Source of the DNA: Astropecten irregularis
Taxonomy: Eukaryota > Echinodermata > Asteroidea > Paxillosida > Astropectinidae
Direction of reading: 5' to 3'
Assembly: GCA_963971285.1 (NCBI GenBank)
Contig: OZ020250.1
Span: 12,818,499 to 12,882,498, forward strand
Length of the DNA: 64,000 nt
Of this stretch, positions 10,678 through 22,300 are shown one piece after another. Under the pieces are notes generated by a model, which saw nothing but the letters and a program-made list of their open reading frames with translations, ran no database searches and was not told where the DNA came from. Within the stretch, counting starts at the first letter, position 1. Each line of letters opens with the position of its first letter. The translations under genes were made by a program, and so were the position numbers.

Positions 10678-10888
10678 CGTTTTGTTCTATTTGTTACTTT
10701 TGTGATTATTTCGTTGACAAAACATCATATTTATTGTCCCAAGAAAAAAAATTGACAAAGGCTGATGCATTAAGCAAAAAACAACGAAATAAATAATTAA
10801 TTAATTACTTAATCAAATTAGCGTGAATGACTAGAATCAAACAACTACACAGTGCAACAATGGAACCATTAGTTTGATGTAATAGGCT

Positions 10889-11088
10889 NNNNNNNNNNNN
10901 NNNNNNNNNNNNNNNNNNNNNNNNNNNNNNNNNNNNNNNNNNNNNNNNNNNNNNNNNNNNNNNNNNNNNNNNNNNNNNNNNNNNNNNNNNNNNNNNNNNN
11001 NNNNNNNNNNNNNNNNNNNNNNNNNNNNNNNNNNNNNNNNNNNNNNNNNNNNNNNNNNNNNNNNNNNNNNNNNNNNNNNNNNNNNNNN
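10889..11088. other. Assembly gap (200 N)
   Basis: Exactly 200 undetermined bases, probably a fixed-length scaffold gap, so the true distance is unknown. Confidence 0.98.
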
Positions 11089-11816
11089 GAGATCATTCAT
11101 TGAAGAAAATAATGAGCCATGAACTTCGCATCTTCGCAACAAGCTAAATATTTGTCAGTGAAGCACTGTATAGTCGAACGTGCATTGTTGCACGTCAAAC
11201 GAACACGCTTCCACCGCCATAACGCTGGTAAGTTGTAGTGGGCGAGTAAATATTTAAATAGACGTATTTAAAATGAATAATTACTCAGCACAAGTCAAAT
11301 TCAGTCTCTGCAGGTACATGTACATGTACATGTACAGCCACAGCTCCACCATGCAGACTAGTAGATAATTCCCAATGAGCTCCCATGCAAAATGGCCATT
11401 TAAAAAAATATTTAAATACTCAAAAGTTTCACTGCAATCAAGCCATGCATACAGCAAAATAAAACTGAAAACTTAAATGTTCATTTTCTTTTCAATTTTG
11501 TATAGACTAACCCAATGACTTTTTGAGAAAAGTCCATCCGACTGCGTGGTGTAAAACTCAAAAATGTACCCCTCCACCACATGGCAAAAGTAGAGCGATG
11601 ACTTCAAGCTTTAGAACCAGATTTCATCCAAACAGCTCAAAGATGAAAGCCTGAACACTGCAGGTGACCGAGTTCCATCCAGTTTTTAAAACGACTTCCC
11701 CACGCAGGGCTCAGAAGTCAGAAAATGATTTTATATGAAGGATTTTGTTGGTACACAAAATACTAAAAATTGTACTGATGAACTCCGCGGACAGATTTGG
11801 ACCTATACTCTGCAAC
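11089..11816. other. Intergenic sequence with short TACATG repeat
   Basis: No exon found. A (TACATG)n run sits near 11312-11336. Confidence 0.5.
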
Positions 11817-12055
11817 TAAAGCCCACCGCACACTATACGATCCGACACTTCCGACTAGGACCCGACTGGTTTTGGGAAGGATCGCAAAGCATTCTGGGAG
11901 TCTTAACCGTGATTGTTCCCAGTCGCAGACCCACTCTGATGGCCAGTCGGCAAGATTAGACTGTCGAATCACGGTAAAGACTCCCAGAATGCTTTGCGAT
12001 CCTTCCAAAAACCAGTCGGGTCGTAGTCGGATCGTATAGTGTGCGGTGGGCTTTA
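11817..12055. mobile_element. Fold-back MITE, nearly full-length palindrome
   Basis: TAAAGCCCACCGCACACTAT at the left is the reverse complement of the right end. The arms continue to pair for roughly 100 bp (CCGACTGGTTTT, AAGGATCGCAAAGCATTC, GGGAGTCTT). About 239 bp with a short central loop. Confidence 0.9.
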
Positions 12056-12689
12056 ACCATAGACTACGTCAAAAGGCCTGTGCACTAACCATGCCTTTAG
12101 CTTGATAATATAATTTGATCCCAATTCATGTACATGTATTCATAGAATCGCAATAGTTGTAATGGGACTAGGAAAGGTCTGTACACATTTCTTTAAAAAT
12201 AGTGCTTATATTCATTTTTCTATGAGAAATTCATTCCATGAATGGGACTGGGAAATTAAAAAACCCGGTTAATCCAGGTGCGGTTAGAGCCAATGTTTTT
12301 GCGAGGCGTTAGAAGAGCCATTAATTGTTTTAATTTTGGGGGAGGGGGGGGGAGCTAGACGCACTTTTGGGGTGTTAAATCTGCCCCCACTCCCTCTAAA
12401 TGTTGTTATTCAAAGATAACCAAATGCATCTCACTTTGATCATGGATTGACCAACCTATAAGCTGCCCCCTGAATTTGGGAATGTTCACGTCAATTTATA
12501 GATTATAGGCCTACATGACTTGTTTGTATCATGTAAATATAGCCTGCTTTAAAATAAAAAGCTGATATGCCTACATGTACCACAATATACCCTATAACTA
12601 CCGATACACCAAGAGGGTCTATAGTGCCAGGCAAACCCGTGGGTGTCGTGCCAGTTGAACGGGCTTTGTAGTCCGCCGTGCATGCCAGC
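12056..12689. other. Intergenic, with a partial hAT-like fragment near 12275-12395
   Basis: A CAGGTGCGGTTAGAGCC start and a G-run resemble the 6268-6593 family, but no right end is present. No coding signal. Confidence 0.4.
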
Positions 12690-13197
12690 TAGGGGCCGTC
12701 CATAAAGTGCGTTTGCACGAAATGCCAACTTTTTGGACTCCCCCCCCCCCCCCCCTCTGTACGCATGGCGTACGCAAGAGTCCCTCCCCCCTCCCCCTGT
12801 ACTGTACGCATTTCACAAATTAGGTTTTTCACTTCTCGTGGTACCTTGCTTTATGTCACAATAATCCGGGCCGGTACTGTTATTGGGACGTCACTTTCAA
12901 ATTTTGAAATGAATTACTAAAGTGTAACAGGTTTTTATATTTACAGATGTATATTTTACTATTTTGTATCATGTTGAATAAGAAAAAAAGGAAAAAACAA
13001 ATCAATCCCGGTGCTTTTTCTCGTTTTCCCCTCTCTTTTCGCGCGAAAAGATTATGCAATTTTTCCGTACGCATTGGCCTGAACCCCCCCCCCCCAAACT
13101 CCCCCTGTACGCATGGCGTACGTATCGGTAACAACTCTCCCACCCCCCCCCGCACCCCCCACCCTCCGTGCGTACGTACTTTATGGACGGCCCCCTA
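12690..13197. mobile_element. DNA transposon remnant with GGGGCCGTCCATAAAGT ends
   Basis: Left TAGGGGCCGTCCATAAAGTG and right ACTTTATGGACGGCCCCC are inverted. Inside are repeated GTACGCATGGCGTACG palindromes and poly-C runs. A CTA occurs outside each end, compatible with a 3-bp target duplication. No transposase ORF survives. Confidence 0.8.
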
Positions 13198-13531
13198 CCT
13201 CAAATTTGCATATTGTCTTCCTAATTTATTAGGCGAGAAATTCGAAGGGCCGAGGCATTGGAGTGAAATTAATTTCATCAGGCCGTGTTCATTGTTATGA
13301 CTTGTAGCACGCGCTGGGGCCGGTATGTATTGTTTGGAGCTATAAAGGATTTCCGTTCTGAACCGTTCTCGGTGGGGTCAAAAAATAGCTTCATTTATAA
13401 GGCTAGTTTTTAATATAATTGACCGCTCGGTCAAGGACGATATTTCTTTTCGAAGGTGAAGGTCTGTGCAACACATCAGTATTGGAATTGAGATAACTGC
13501 AAATGGGAGATCTTTTTTCATATTTTCTTCT

Positions 13532-13720
13532 TTTTTTTTGGGGGGGGGGGGGGTGGGGTGGGTGGGGGGGGGGGGGTGGTGGTGGGGGTTAGGGGTTGGG
13601 GTGGCACGGTGGGGGTAGAACAGCCAATATTCTTTCTTTTGTGGGGGGGGGGGCTAGAAGAGCAATTTGGTTGTGGGTTTGTTTTTTTTTTGTGGGGGGG
13701 GGGGGGTGGTTCCAAAAAGA
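13532..13720. repeat. Long G-run tracts
   Basis: Several interrupted runs of 8-14 G on the plus strand within debris that also contains hAT-like motifs (GCTAGAAGAGC, AGAGCCAATA). Four or more G-runs are close enough to form a quadruplex in principle. Run lengths are assembly-sensitive. Confidence 0.6.
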
Positions 13721-13860
13721 GCCAATACTTTGATGGGCAATAATTGACCCTTCGCGCGTGACGTCATTTTCTAATACTCGTTTCTGCTATGTCTTAGAAT
13801 TGGGACTGTAGAAAAGCAGTCCAGCGCGTTTTTTCAAAGTAATTGGCGCGTAGGCCTATA

Positions 13861-14313
13861 CAGGGTGTCCCTGAAAAAAACACAACACCGTGTCGGGACC
13901 CAATATGTCAAAAAATAAACTGTTTATCACTTCAAGATTCAGATATGTGATACAGCTATGTCTTGGCTATCACCATGTAGAATTTGAGCATATTAGGGCT
14001 GAAATTGGCGAAAATATGATCAATTGAAAGAGTACTCTTTAAAAACAAATTTGCAGTATTCCAGAATACGATTTGCATTATCAAGATGAGGATAACACGC
14101 ATTATAATGTGTATAAAAGAAAGATGAAAATCGGGTTTTGAGGTTGGGTAATTCTGTCTTAGTTTTTTCACTCAATTTCAGTCCAATTGTGCTCAAATTC
14201 TACATGGTGATAGCCAAGACATGGCCATATCTGAATCATGAAATGATAAACAATCTAATTTTAATATAATGGTCCTCGACACAAAGTGTTGCGTTTTTTA
14301 GGGGGGCACGCTG
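13861..14313. mobile_element. Tc1/mariner-like fold-back MITE with TA duplication
   Basis: Begins CAGGGTGTCCCTGAAAAA and ends GGGGGGCACGCTG, with TA on both sides. The arms pair over about 100 bp (CACCGTGTCGGGACC with the CCTCGACACAAAGTG side). Homologous to 7231-7661. Confidence 0.8.
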
Positions 14314-14689
14314 TATAACTGAAAAGATCCAGTATTTTCCACAATGGTTTGTTTCTTCAATTGCATTTTTTTTTGAGGGGCAGACACATAAAATATATAT
14401 CATCAAACATTTTCCCAGTTTCACTTTTTCCAAGTTAATACAATTTATTTCCACACCTTGCCAAAGTACAATAATAACGACGACTAAACCTGGCGATAGA
14501 AGCAGTTGTATGATCGTCCAAGATGTCACATTAGTACAGAAAACAATTATCATGATAATGACAGAAATGCATACGAAAATGGCATAAGAGTCTACGTGTA
14601 CTTCCTAAAGGAAGCTTAAGTCTTGACAATGCCCAACACCGTTTATAAAGGAATGTATACGGAGATGAAAAAAAAAATGTTGGGTTTAT
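14314..14689. other. Intergenic sequence, nothing recognised
   Basis: A hydrophobic minus-strand frame (14440-14553) lacks convincing exon borders. No transposon ends. Confidence 0.35.
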
Positions 14690-15085
14690 GGATCGGTTCG
14701 CGGAAACACCGAATCGTTCGTCCTTTCGCACTTCTCGTAAGGTCTCAACGTTTCAACTAGCCTGCTCTAGTCATCACGAGGAGACCAGTTGAGACGGGGA
14801 GACCTTAATTGCGAGAAGTGCGAACGAAATAGAACTGCGAAAGTACGAACCATGGGCGTAGATCCCGGGGGGGGGGGGGGGGGCTAGGGGGGTTGCAACC
14901 CCCCCCCCCCCCCCCCCCCCAGGTTTTCACTTTATATACATGTATATATAAAAAATTATTTTGTGCACAACGTATATGGAAGTACGACCCAGCTACACGA
15001 TCAACCCCCCAGGTCTGAGGACGTGTCTACACTACTGGTACGAACGATTCTTACATGGTGTTTCCGCAAACCGATCCACATACCA
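14690..15085. mobile_element. Fold-back debris with nested palindrome and poly-G/C core
   Basis: ATGGATCGGTTCGCGGAAAC near 14693 is inverted at about 15058-15080. Inside, TTCGCACTTCTCG (14724) and CGAGAAGTGCGAA (14813) form a second inverted pair. A 14865-14922 core has long G and C runs. The exact limits are uncertain. Confidence 0.6.
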
Positions 15086-15692
15086 ATTGTCACCATGCAA
15101 AGCCTCAAATCTTTCTTGAAATGTTGGGTTGTTTACATGCATGCATGGGGCAGAAATGTGTATGGTGCCACTGCCCATGTTACATCAACGAACTTGCACC
15201 ATTCCTTAAGAAAATGCTGAGGTTAAAGATGCATATACCGGTAGACGTATTTCATACCAATCTGAGGAACAACTACATGTATGAATATCTACATATAAAG
15301 ATGAAGTTAAAAAATGGTACAGGTTCGCTGATGTAACAAGGACACTACGGTGTACATCACACAATCGTTGCCCCAACAAGTGCAACAGCCCACATCTTCA
15401 ATTATAAAGGTTCAACCGAATAAAGCAGTGTACACTCCCAACACAATTTCAATTATCCATACGATGTGAAATGATACAGGGATGCAAGTGGCCACAAAAA
15501 AAATCTGAAAACACCTAGGAAAAAGATTAAATTTAAAAGTTTCTATACTTTTGTACCAGAGCAGGTGTACAAAAAAGCAGAAATTCTGAGTTAATCTAAA
15601 CAAATCTGAAATCTCACATCCCTGATGATAACTATATCGCTCGGCAGCTGGCCCCTTCTTAGACGTTTTTAATATGTAATTTGTTTAAAAGA
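15086..15692. other. Intergenic sequence, nothing recognised
   Basis: Short frames only, without splice pairing or family similarity. Confidence 0.35.
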
Positions 15693-15800
15693 TCATTGAA
15701 AAGTGAACATAGACAAAAATTGACTGGAGCGGGATTCGAACCAGCGACCTCCGAAATACCGTACCACAGCGACCATTCAGTCATCTAAGTACATGACTTA
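15693..15800 (-). mobile_element. tRNA-derived SINE fragment
   Basis: The reverse strand gives GGTCGCTGGTTCGAATCCCG (B box) followed by CTCCAGTCAATTTTTGTC and the TTCACTTTTCAATGA tail. The tRNA A-box part is degraded. Confidence 0.7.
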
Positions 15801-16136
15801 ATACAATTCTGAGAAAACTCTGCCGTTTTTTCAAATGAGATAATACACGCCAACCCGTGGGTGAAATTTCATCTGGAAATGGAAACACAATAAGATACTA
15901 GCCTACAGAGGAAAAAATGCTGATGTATTTTTTTTTTTTCATCTTACAAAATTGAGATAAGTTCACGATTTGAGGCACATAATTCTCAAAACCAAATCTT
16001 CCAGAAAATTACTGTTACGCTGACAAGTAAAGACACTACAGTACACCCACTAAAGATAACTTCCTACGAGAAAACGTACAGTATTACGACATTTGCATAG
16101 CCATAGACCGGGAAATAATAAGCGGCTATGTAGATT

Positions 16137-16500
16137 TAAAGGTAGTATCATACTTTGGTAAGAGACCAAAACAGAAATGTTCACAGATTTACGTATAACT
16201 TTCAGGGTATGAAGATGATGCTGGTAGAAACATACCGTTAAAATATTCCCGCCTGAAGTGCTGTATTTATCCAGAAATTAGTAAACAACGATCGAAAATC
16301 TTTTTGATCTTTTAAAAGATCAAAAATAAAAGAGAAAAGACTTAAGAAATACCGTGGCCGTTTTTCACTGTTTTCTCAAAAAGTGGGCACCGTATGAAAC
16401 TGAAATTTTCACAGATGACTGTTACTATATCTGTCTTGATATTTTTGCCCATGAATCTGTATTTCTTTGATAAAAACCAAAGTATGATATTACCTTTAAT
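16137..16500 (+). mobile_element. MITE of the AAAGGTAGTATCATAC family, well preserved
   Basis: Ends TTAAAGGTAGTATCATACTT and AAGTATGATATTACCTTTAA are near-perfect inverted repeats. The internal palindrome TTTTTGATCTTTTAAAAGAT is intact. About 364 bp; a good family reference copy. Confidence 0.9.
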
Positions 16501-16702
16501 GATCTGTGATCACCGGGAGACTACATCTAAACTAGAAGACAAAGGAAGAAATTAAATCCTAAATATTTAATACATACATAATTCACTAAGGATGCTTTCC
16601 ATATTAAAATATGAACCATAATTGTTGCACTCGACATGGGTTTGACCCACCGTGTCGAGCATGGCTCGATGTTCGGCTCTGATAAAGTAGACATCGAAAT
16701 AG

Positions 16703-16860
16703 TCATTGGAATTGGAAGCGAACAAAGATAAATTGACTGGATTGGGATTCGAACCAGCGACCATCTGACTACCGTACCAGCACTCTACCAACTGAGTTAT
16801 CCTGCCCTCTGTTGGTGGCGTCCCTAATAGTCATCGGTTTGTTCGTTTGGTGGTCAGAAA
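16703..16860 (-). mobile_element. tRNA-derived SINE copy
   Basis: The reverse strand reads AACTCAGTTGGTAGAGTGC (A box) and CGCTGGTTCGAATCCCAATC (B box), then CAGTCAATTTATC. The flanking CCAAACGAACAAA and CACCAACAGAGGGC are shared with 20880 and 29640. This is a SINE head, not a working tRNA. Confidence 0.8.
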
Positions 16861-17874
16861 ACAAAATTAAACTGCAATTTTAATTGAACAGAAATGTGGA
16901 CACACAAAAATTGTTAAACCTTTTGTTTTAACATGTGATGGTCGAAAAACTCATACAGGATCAGTTACGAGGGTCATTCCACCAGGTTGGGCAATGATTT
17001 GTGACGGTGTCAAATGTTGTGTCTGACCATTCGTTAATGGACATTATCCTTTGATGATTAATAAATGTACACTTGATCGTCAAATTCGAATGAAATAGAA
17101 GAATACATCAATGCTAATCATTACAAGTCGTAATATGGACGTGCATGTTTACAGACATAACATTTGACACTGTTTACAAACCCTGCCCCATTCTGGCGGA
17201 AGGAACTATACATGTCATATCCTAAAATACATCTGCATTTGTGACCAATTCCATTTACATGTAGTTTTGTAAGCAGTTATACTGTCATTGAAAAATTACA
17301 TTGAGATTATTTCAAGCGTAGAGAAAACTGTGCATCCAGTCAACCACCTTGTGCTTAACCAATGACTGACTCGCTAGTGACTTTGTTAGGACCAAGTTTG
17401 GTTGAGATCGACAGTTTAAAAGTGATCAAAGTGGGGTCTAGAATGTCCCTGTGCATTGTCTATGGGAATTTTGGCGACAAGAAGAGGAAGAGGAAGAGGA
17501 AGAAGAAAGAAAAAAAAAGAACAAAAACGAAGGCTTTTCTACTTATGTAGTTAGGTACAGTACATGTATTGAGTAATCTGAACAACCTTTCAACAAACTG
17601 ATTGTGTAAAGTTCCACAAGAACGTACCATTTTATCTCTAACATGATGGCAAATATTTGATTTTGTAGTACTTTGTGGCCATCCCTAATAGGAACTTCGT
17701 TCTCAGATTAAAATGTAAATGACCCTTCTCCAAAGGACTAACAAAGAAAACAATAAATAAATGAGGTACAACAAAACCAAAAATTTGCAATAAATCGAAT
17801 GAAACCGAGAACGGTTGATCAGCAGAAACTCTAGCATGAGAAAAGACAGCAGGTGTCTGGTGGGCCAATTGAAA
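16861..17874. other. Intergenic, with a purine-rich simple repeat at 17476-17531
   Basis: No exon supported. AAGAGG/AAGAAA-type repeats make a lysine/arginine-rich frame at 17362-17550 that is a low-complexity artefact. Confidence 0.5.
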
Positions 17875-18489
17875 TTGGGCCAATTTCATAGAGCTGCTTA
17901 AACTGTTAAAGGGAGCATATAGGATTTGCAAGGCCTCAAAAAAAATTTATTGAGTTTGAGACAGAAAATGGACTCAACAGTTCGTAAACAGTGCAAACAG
18001 TCACCATGGGAAATCTTGGTTCACCAGATGCTGGGTTTTTCAAGGAAATCAAGATTTAGTGTCTTTTCCAAAGATCGTTCGTCCAAACGATTTTTGGAAC
18101 AAACATAAAGTAAACTATTCTTCATGTTTAATGATACAAATCTAGTCAGGTTTTCGCTATTTTTTCATGACTCAGATGTCCGATTGAGCTCAAATTTTCA
18201 CAGGTTTATTATTTCATGTACATGTTTGATCAGACAAAGTATGAGTGCTGTCCTGTGACCTTTACCAATCATGTATTATACCTTTAAGCACCAAAAACCT
18301 TGGTACATAAAATCAGTATGCCCGCCCGAAACTCCTTGTGAATGTTATGCTCAGCAAACAATGGCCGAATACAAGTCAAAAGCAGTAAAACATCACATGA
18401 AAATTTGGTTCGGAATTCTGTGTGAACGACAAAGACTTTTCATGCTTAAGCAATTTTTGTGCTTAAGCAGCTGTATGATATTAGCCCCA
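17875..18489. mobile_element. DNA element with GGGCCAATTTCATAGAGCTG ends
   Basis: Left GGGCCAATTTCATAGAGCTG and right CAGCTGTATGATATTAGCCC are inverted; same end family as 796-1041. It contains a repeat block (18146-18265: GGTTTTCGCTATTTT…GATGTCCGATTGAGCTC) that recurs at 36303-36425. No transposase. Confidence 0.65.
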
Positions 18490-18699
18490 TATCACAAGCT
18501 GTCTCTGATACCCAAGGTCAGAGGAACGTGTTATCTCATTCACCATTCAACAATTCAAAATCAACAGCCTCATTATTATGCATAAAACTGTTTAACAGAT
18601 TTTAAAAGTCAAAACAGGAAATGTTGTTGGTGACAGTTGTAACCGGTCACATAACATCTATCCCAGCTGGTGCAGGTAAACTGATGCAAAGGATAAATA

Positions 18700-19195
18700 T
18701 ACAATGTAAAAAAGAATTATGAAATTAAATTGTATATTTTCAGCTTTTTGATTTTTATTCTATTGCATTCACTATCTCACTGGGTAAATTCTAATCTAGT
18801 TTCAATGCAATCCATTCATGCATCACCTAGCAATTACTGATTGTCTTGAAAAGTCCATTTTGCTACCATTACAAATGAGTGACAGTTGTGGTCATCTTAG
18901 TGGTGATCTGTGCGTAGTGAATGTGGGAAGCCACTTCGAGGGGAGATTTACAGATCACAACTAAGAATGTTAAGATGACCACCATTGGCACTCAATTGTA
19001 ATGGTAGCAAAATGGACTTTTCCAGACAATTAGTAATTGCTCGGTGATGCAATTAATGGATTGCATTGACATTTCATCAGAACATGGCCTGGGAGATACT
19101 GAATGCAATAGATTAAATACCAAATAGCTGAAAATATAAAATTTCTTTTAATATTTTTTTGAAAATGGGTATAATTTTTGGGGGGACACACTGTA
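18700..19195. mobile_element. Mariner-like fold-back, left end degraded
   Basis: Inverted arms: TTGCTACCATTACAA/TTGTAATGGTAGCAA, GTCATCTTAG/CTAAGAATGTTAAGATGAC and ATTGCATTCAC/GAATGCAATAG. The right end GGGGGGACACACTG TATA recalls the CAGGGTGTC family. The matching left terminus is not evident. Confidence 0.65.
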
Positions 19196-19327
19196 TATAT
19201 CCTTTTATTTTGTCCGGTGAATGAATATCTTCCGTTGTGTCATGGCGGATGGAGTCAGGTCACTTCACATTCTTTGAAGGGTTTATAATTATTAATACTA
19301 AGACGGCAGAGGCAACTTGTGGCGCTG

Positions 19328-19378
19328 TCATTCTCGATGGATCAAGACAAACAAACCAAGCCCAGCTAGAACAATATA
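19328..19378 (-). CDS. SEC11A: SEC11 exon 5 (last coding exon)
   Basis: Acceptor TTTTGTTCACAG, then 16 codons ending FVLIHRE and TGA. It starts in phase 0, matching the exon 4 donor. Too short to stand out as an ORF; identified by the conserved C-terminus. Confidence 0.93.
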   Translation of the reverse strand, partial: YIVLAGLGLFVLIHRE

Positions 19379-22300
19379 CTGTGAACAAAAGAATACAAAC
19401 AAACAAAAACAGAGAAAAAATTCATGAGATTTTTTAATCAGTTACAACATTCGCATGAAATGAAACGACACTTAAAAATATATGGCTGGGTTTCAGGGGC
19501 AGGATTTTAAACGTCCAAGGAATGTGGTACTTTGAAGGACACACAAATGCAGAGCACAAACACTGTAACTTTAAAATAAATGGGGTTCGATAGCCCGAAT
19601 AGGTCCAGGTCAATATGGGATACAATGTATTTGCAGTGAGACCATGCTTCATGTGTATTGGACCCTTTTGAGACTGAGTGGGGCTTACATGTAATGTGTT
19701 GAGCAGTGTTTTCAATTTAAGGTGGTGCTTTGTTATGTGTCTAAGCCTTGTGGTGTGCTGTAGCTTGGTGCACATCCAAAGAATGAATCAAAGGGATACT
19801 GCACAGTGTTGGATTTTGAAGGAAACAGGACTGTAGAGCCCAGACACCATAACATTACATGAGGCTTGATGAACCTGCTTGGTCCAAGGCCAAAGAATGC
19901 ACCACTGCACCATACAGCACAGTGTTGGATTTTGAAGGAAACAGGACTGTACCCATGTACAGTAACATTACGTCAGGCTTGATTGCCTGAAGAATAGGGC
20001 ACAGTGTAAACATGGTTAAGAAGGCTTTTAAAGGGTACCTGAAGTAAAAACTCATATGAAGTTAAATACATCTGTATTGTCATAAAACTCAATATGTTTA
20101 TCATTGTTTGCTAAAAAAATATTGTACGTGAAAAAAGGTATTTTACACCCATAATTTAGCACCCGACTTTTCGCAACGAAAAACCTTGCTACGTCACCGG
20201 CAGAACGCCACACAGTATACCAGTCGCAAAACTACCGATCCCGCGTTTTTGTTCAAATCGAAGAGCAAAATCCTACATACAATGTGTACGAGCCAGCAAG
20301 AGCTACTGCAGTGCGAGCCTACTTGTTCTGCCAATGACGTCACAAGCATTGTTGCGTGGATCAGTTCCGAGGCTGGTTTTTGGGGGCGGGGCATACATGT
20401 ACTGATTTTTTAACTTTGGGACCAAAATGAAGCACTTACATACAAATTAGAATTTATATAGTCATTAATTATGCATTAAGCAATAATCTGAAAGCACTTT
20501 CATCCCTATTTCAGGTAACCTTTAAAGAGAAGGCTTTGTGCACAGGGTTATTGTCATGCCTCAGTGGAAGTTCCAACTGACAAAAAATGAAACAATACTG
20601 GCGATTCACAAAAGTGCGCAATCATGAGTTTGCAACGCGTTGGTCAATTTGTTGATAAACTGCGCATCTTTCCACATGCGCAGTTTGTTGACAAAATTAA
20701 TTCCGCGCATTGTGATTGGCCAACGCATTGCAAACTCAAGGTGGCGCACTATTGTGAATCGCCTGTATTGATCCTGATCAATGACTGTGCGCCATCAAGC
20801 CAAATGTTCACAATATTGCTTGTGTGCACACTGTCATATGTACATGTAATTCTCCAAAAGATTAACATGTTATTGAAAATTGAACAAAAATAATTTACTA
20901 GAGCGGGGTTCGAACCTGCGACCCTCCAGAATATTACACCAGTGCCCTACCAACTGAGCTATCCAGCCCTACGTTGGTGGTGTTCCAAATAGCCAATTAC
21001 ATGTATCTTTGTTCGTTTGGCAGTCAGAATCCATCAAACCACACACATACCGCTACATGTATATCCCAAGGATCATTTTAGACATGCACATATCAGCAAG
21101 ATCGAACCTGAGAAACAATTAACATAGTAACACAGTACACACATATTGAAACCTCATGCTTACCTTAAATTTAGGATAGTCATTCATTAGAATCGTTACT
21201 ATGCCAACGTAAGGTACAAAGCCCCTGGCTCGACCAATCACGTCCTTGCGCTGTAGCCACAGCTGGCCTGGTGCATAGAGACCACGATCGTCAACCATGT
21301 TATTGTCACCTTTCGTTAGAAACTTCATGTCGCCATTTTCCCTATATAAACACACACAAAAAAATTCCATAACCTTTACAAATAATATGGTGTACAGTTA
21401 TGATGATTGAGTTGCTGGGATCAGTTAAATTACTTTGATGTAATAGGGGCCGATTTCACTAACGCTTTGCGATCATCGCAAAAGCCCAAATCCATCTCTA
21501 AACGGAGAATTAATCGCAAAGTAGCTATCTCATATCATGTGTGATAACGATGATCGCAAAATACGACTTTAGTGAAATCGGCCCCTGGTCTCTGTAAATT
21601 AGAGGATATTTGTATTTGAGAAATATTGTAATTGCTAGGCATCTCTGATAAACAGCGGTGACAATGAGATGTTACCCCATGGTAAATAAGTAATAAATGA
21701 TTAAATACATAAATAACCAAACAATCATCGATAACCACAAGGGAAACTGACTGAACTTTTAAGTCGTTAAAGGGGAAAAAAAATTGACTGGAGCGCCGGT
21801 CAATTCTTTGTTTTTCATTTTTCAAATCGTACAAACAAGATCAATAGAAAAACCTAAACTACTGACATGGAAAGTTAACATACTGAAAAGTTACAAATGC
21901 AGACCATGCTGTGAGATGATCTTTTGAATAATCAGTTCCTGATTTAACTGATTCAATATTCAAAGATGCATGGCACACAGTGAACATAGATAAACAGATA
22001 CAGCAGTACATGGACTAATTGGAAAGTACATCAGCACATTAACCCCTTCCGCTGAGGGAGCATCTACATGTATAGCAGTTCACATCATAACATGAGAATA
22101 TTCATGATTGCTTTGTTATTTCCACTGAAATACATTGAATGGGGGTAACTGTCTGGAACAAGAGGTTCAATGAACCATTAGGCCTATTGTCCCCAAAACA
22201 TTTGCCCATTGTGGTGCATTTACCCCTTTGATTTGCATATAGATCAGCATTTTCGTGCAGACCGCAATCTGTGAGTTCCGAACACAGGTGTGTGCATGGA

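Noticed and set aside
17362-17550. Lysine/arginine-rich small protein
   Set aside because: A purine simple repeat explains the composition.
20880-20980. Functional tRNA gene on the minus strand
   Set aside because: A and B boxes are good, but the same unit with its tail recurs several times in the window, so it is a SINE.
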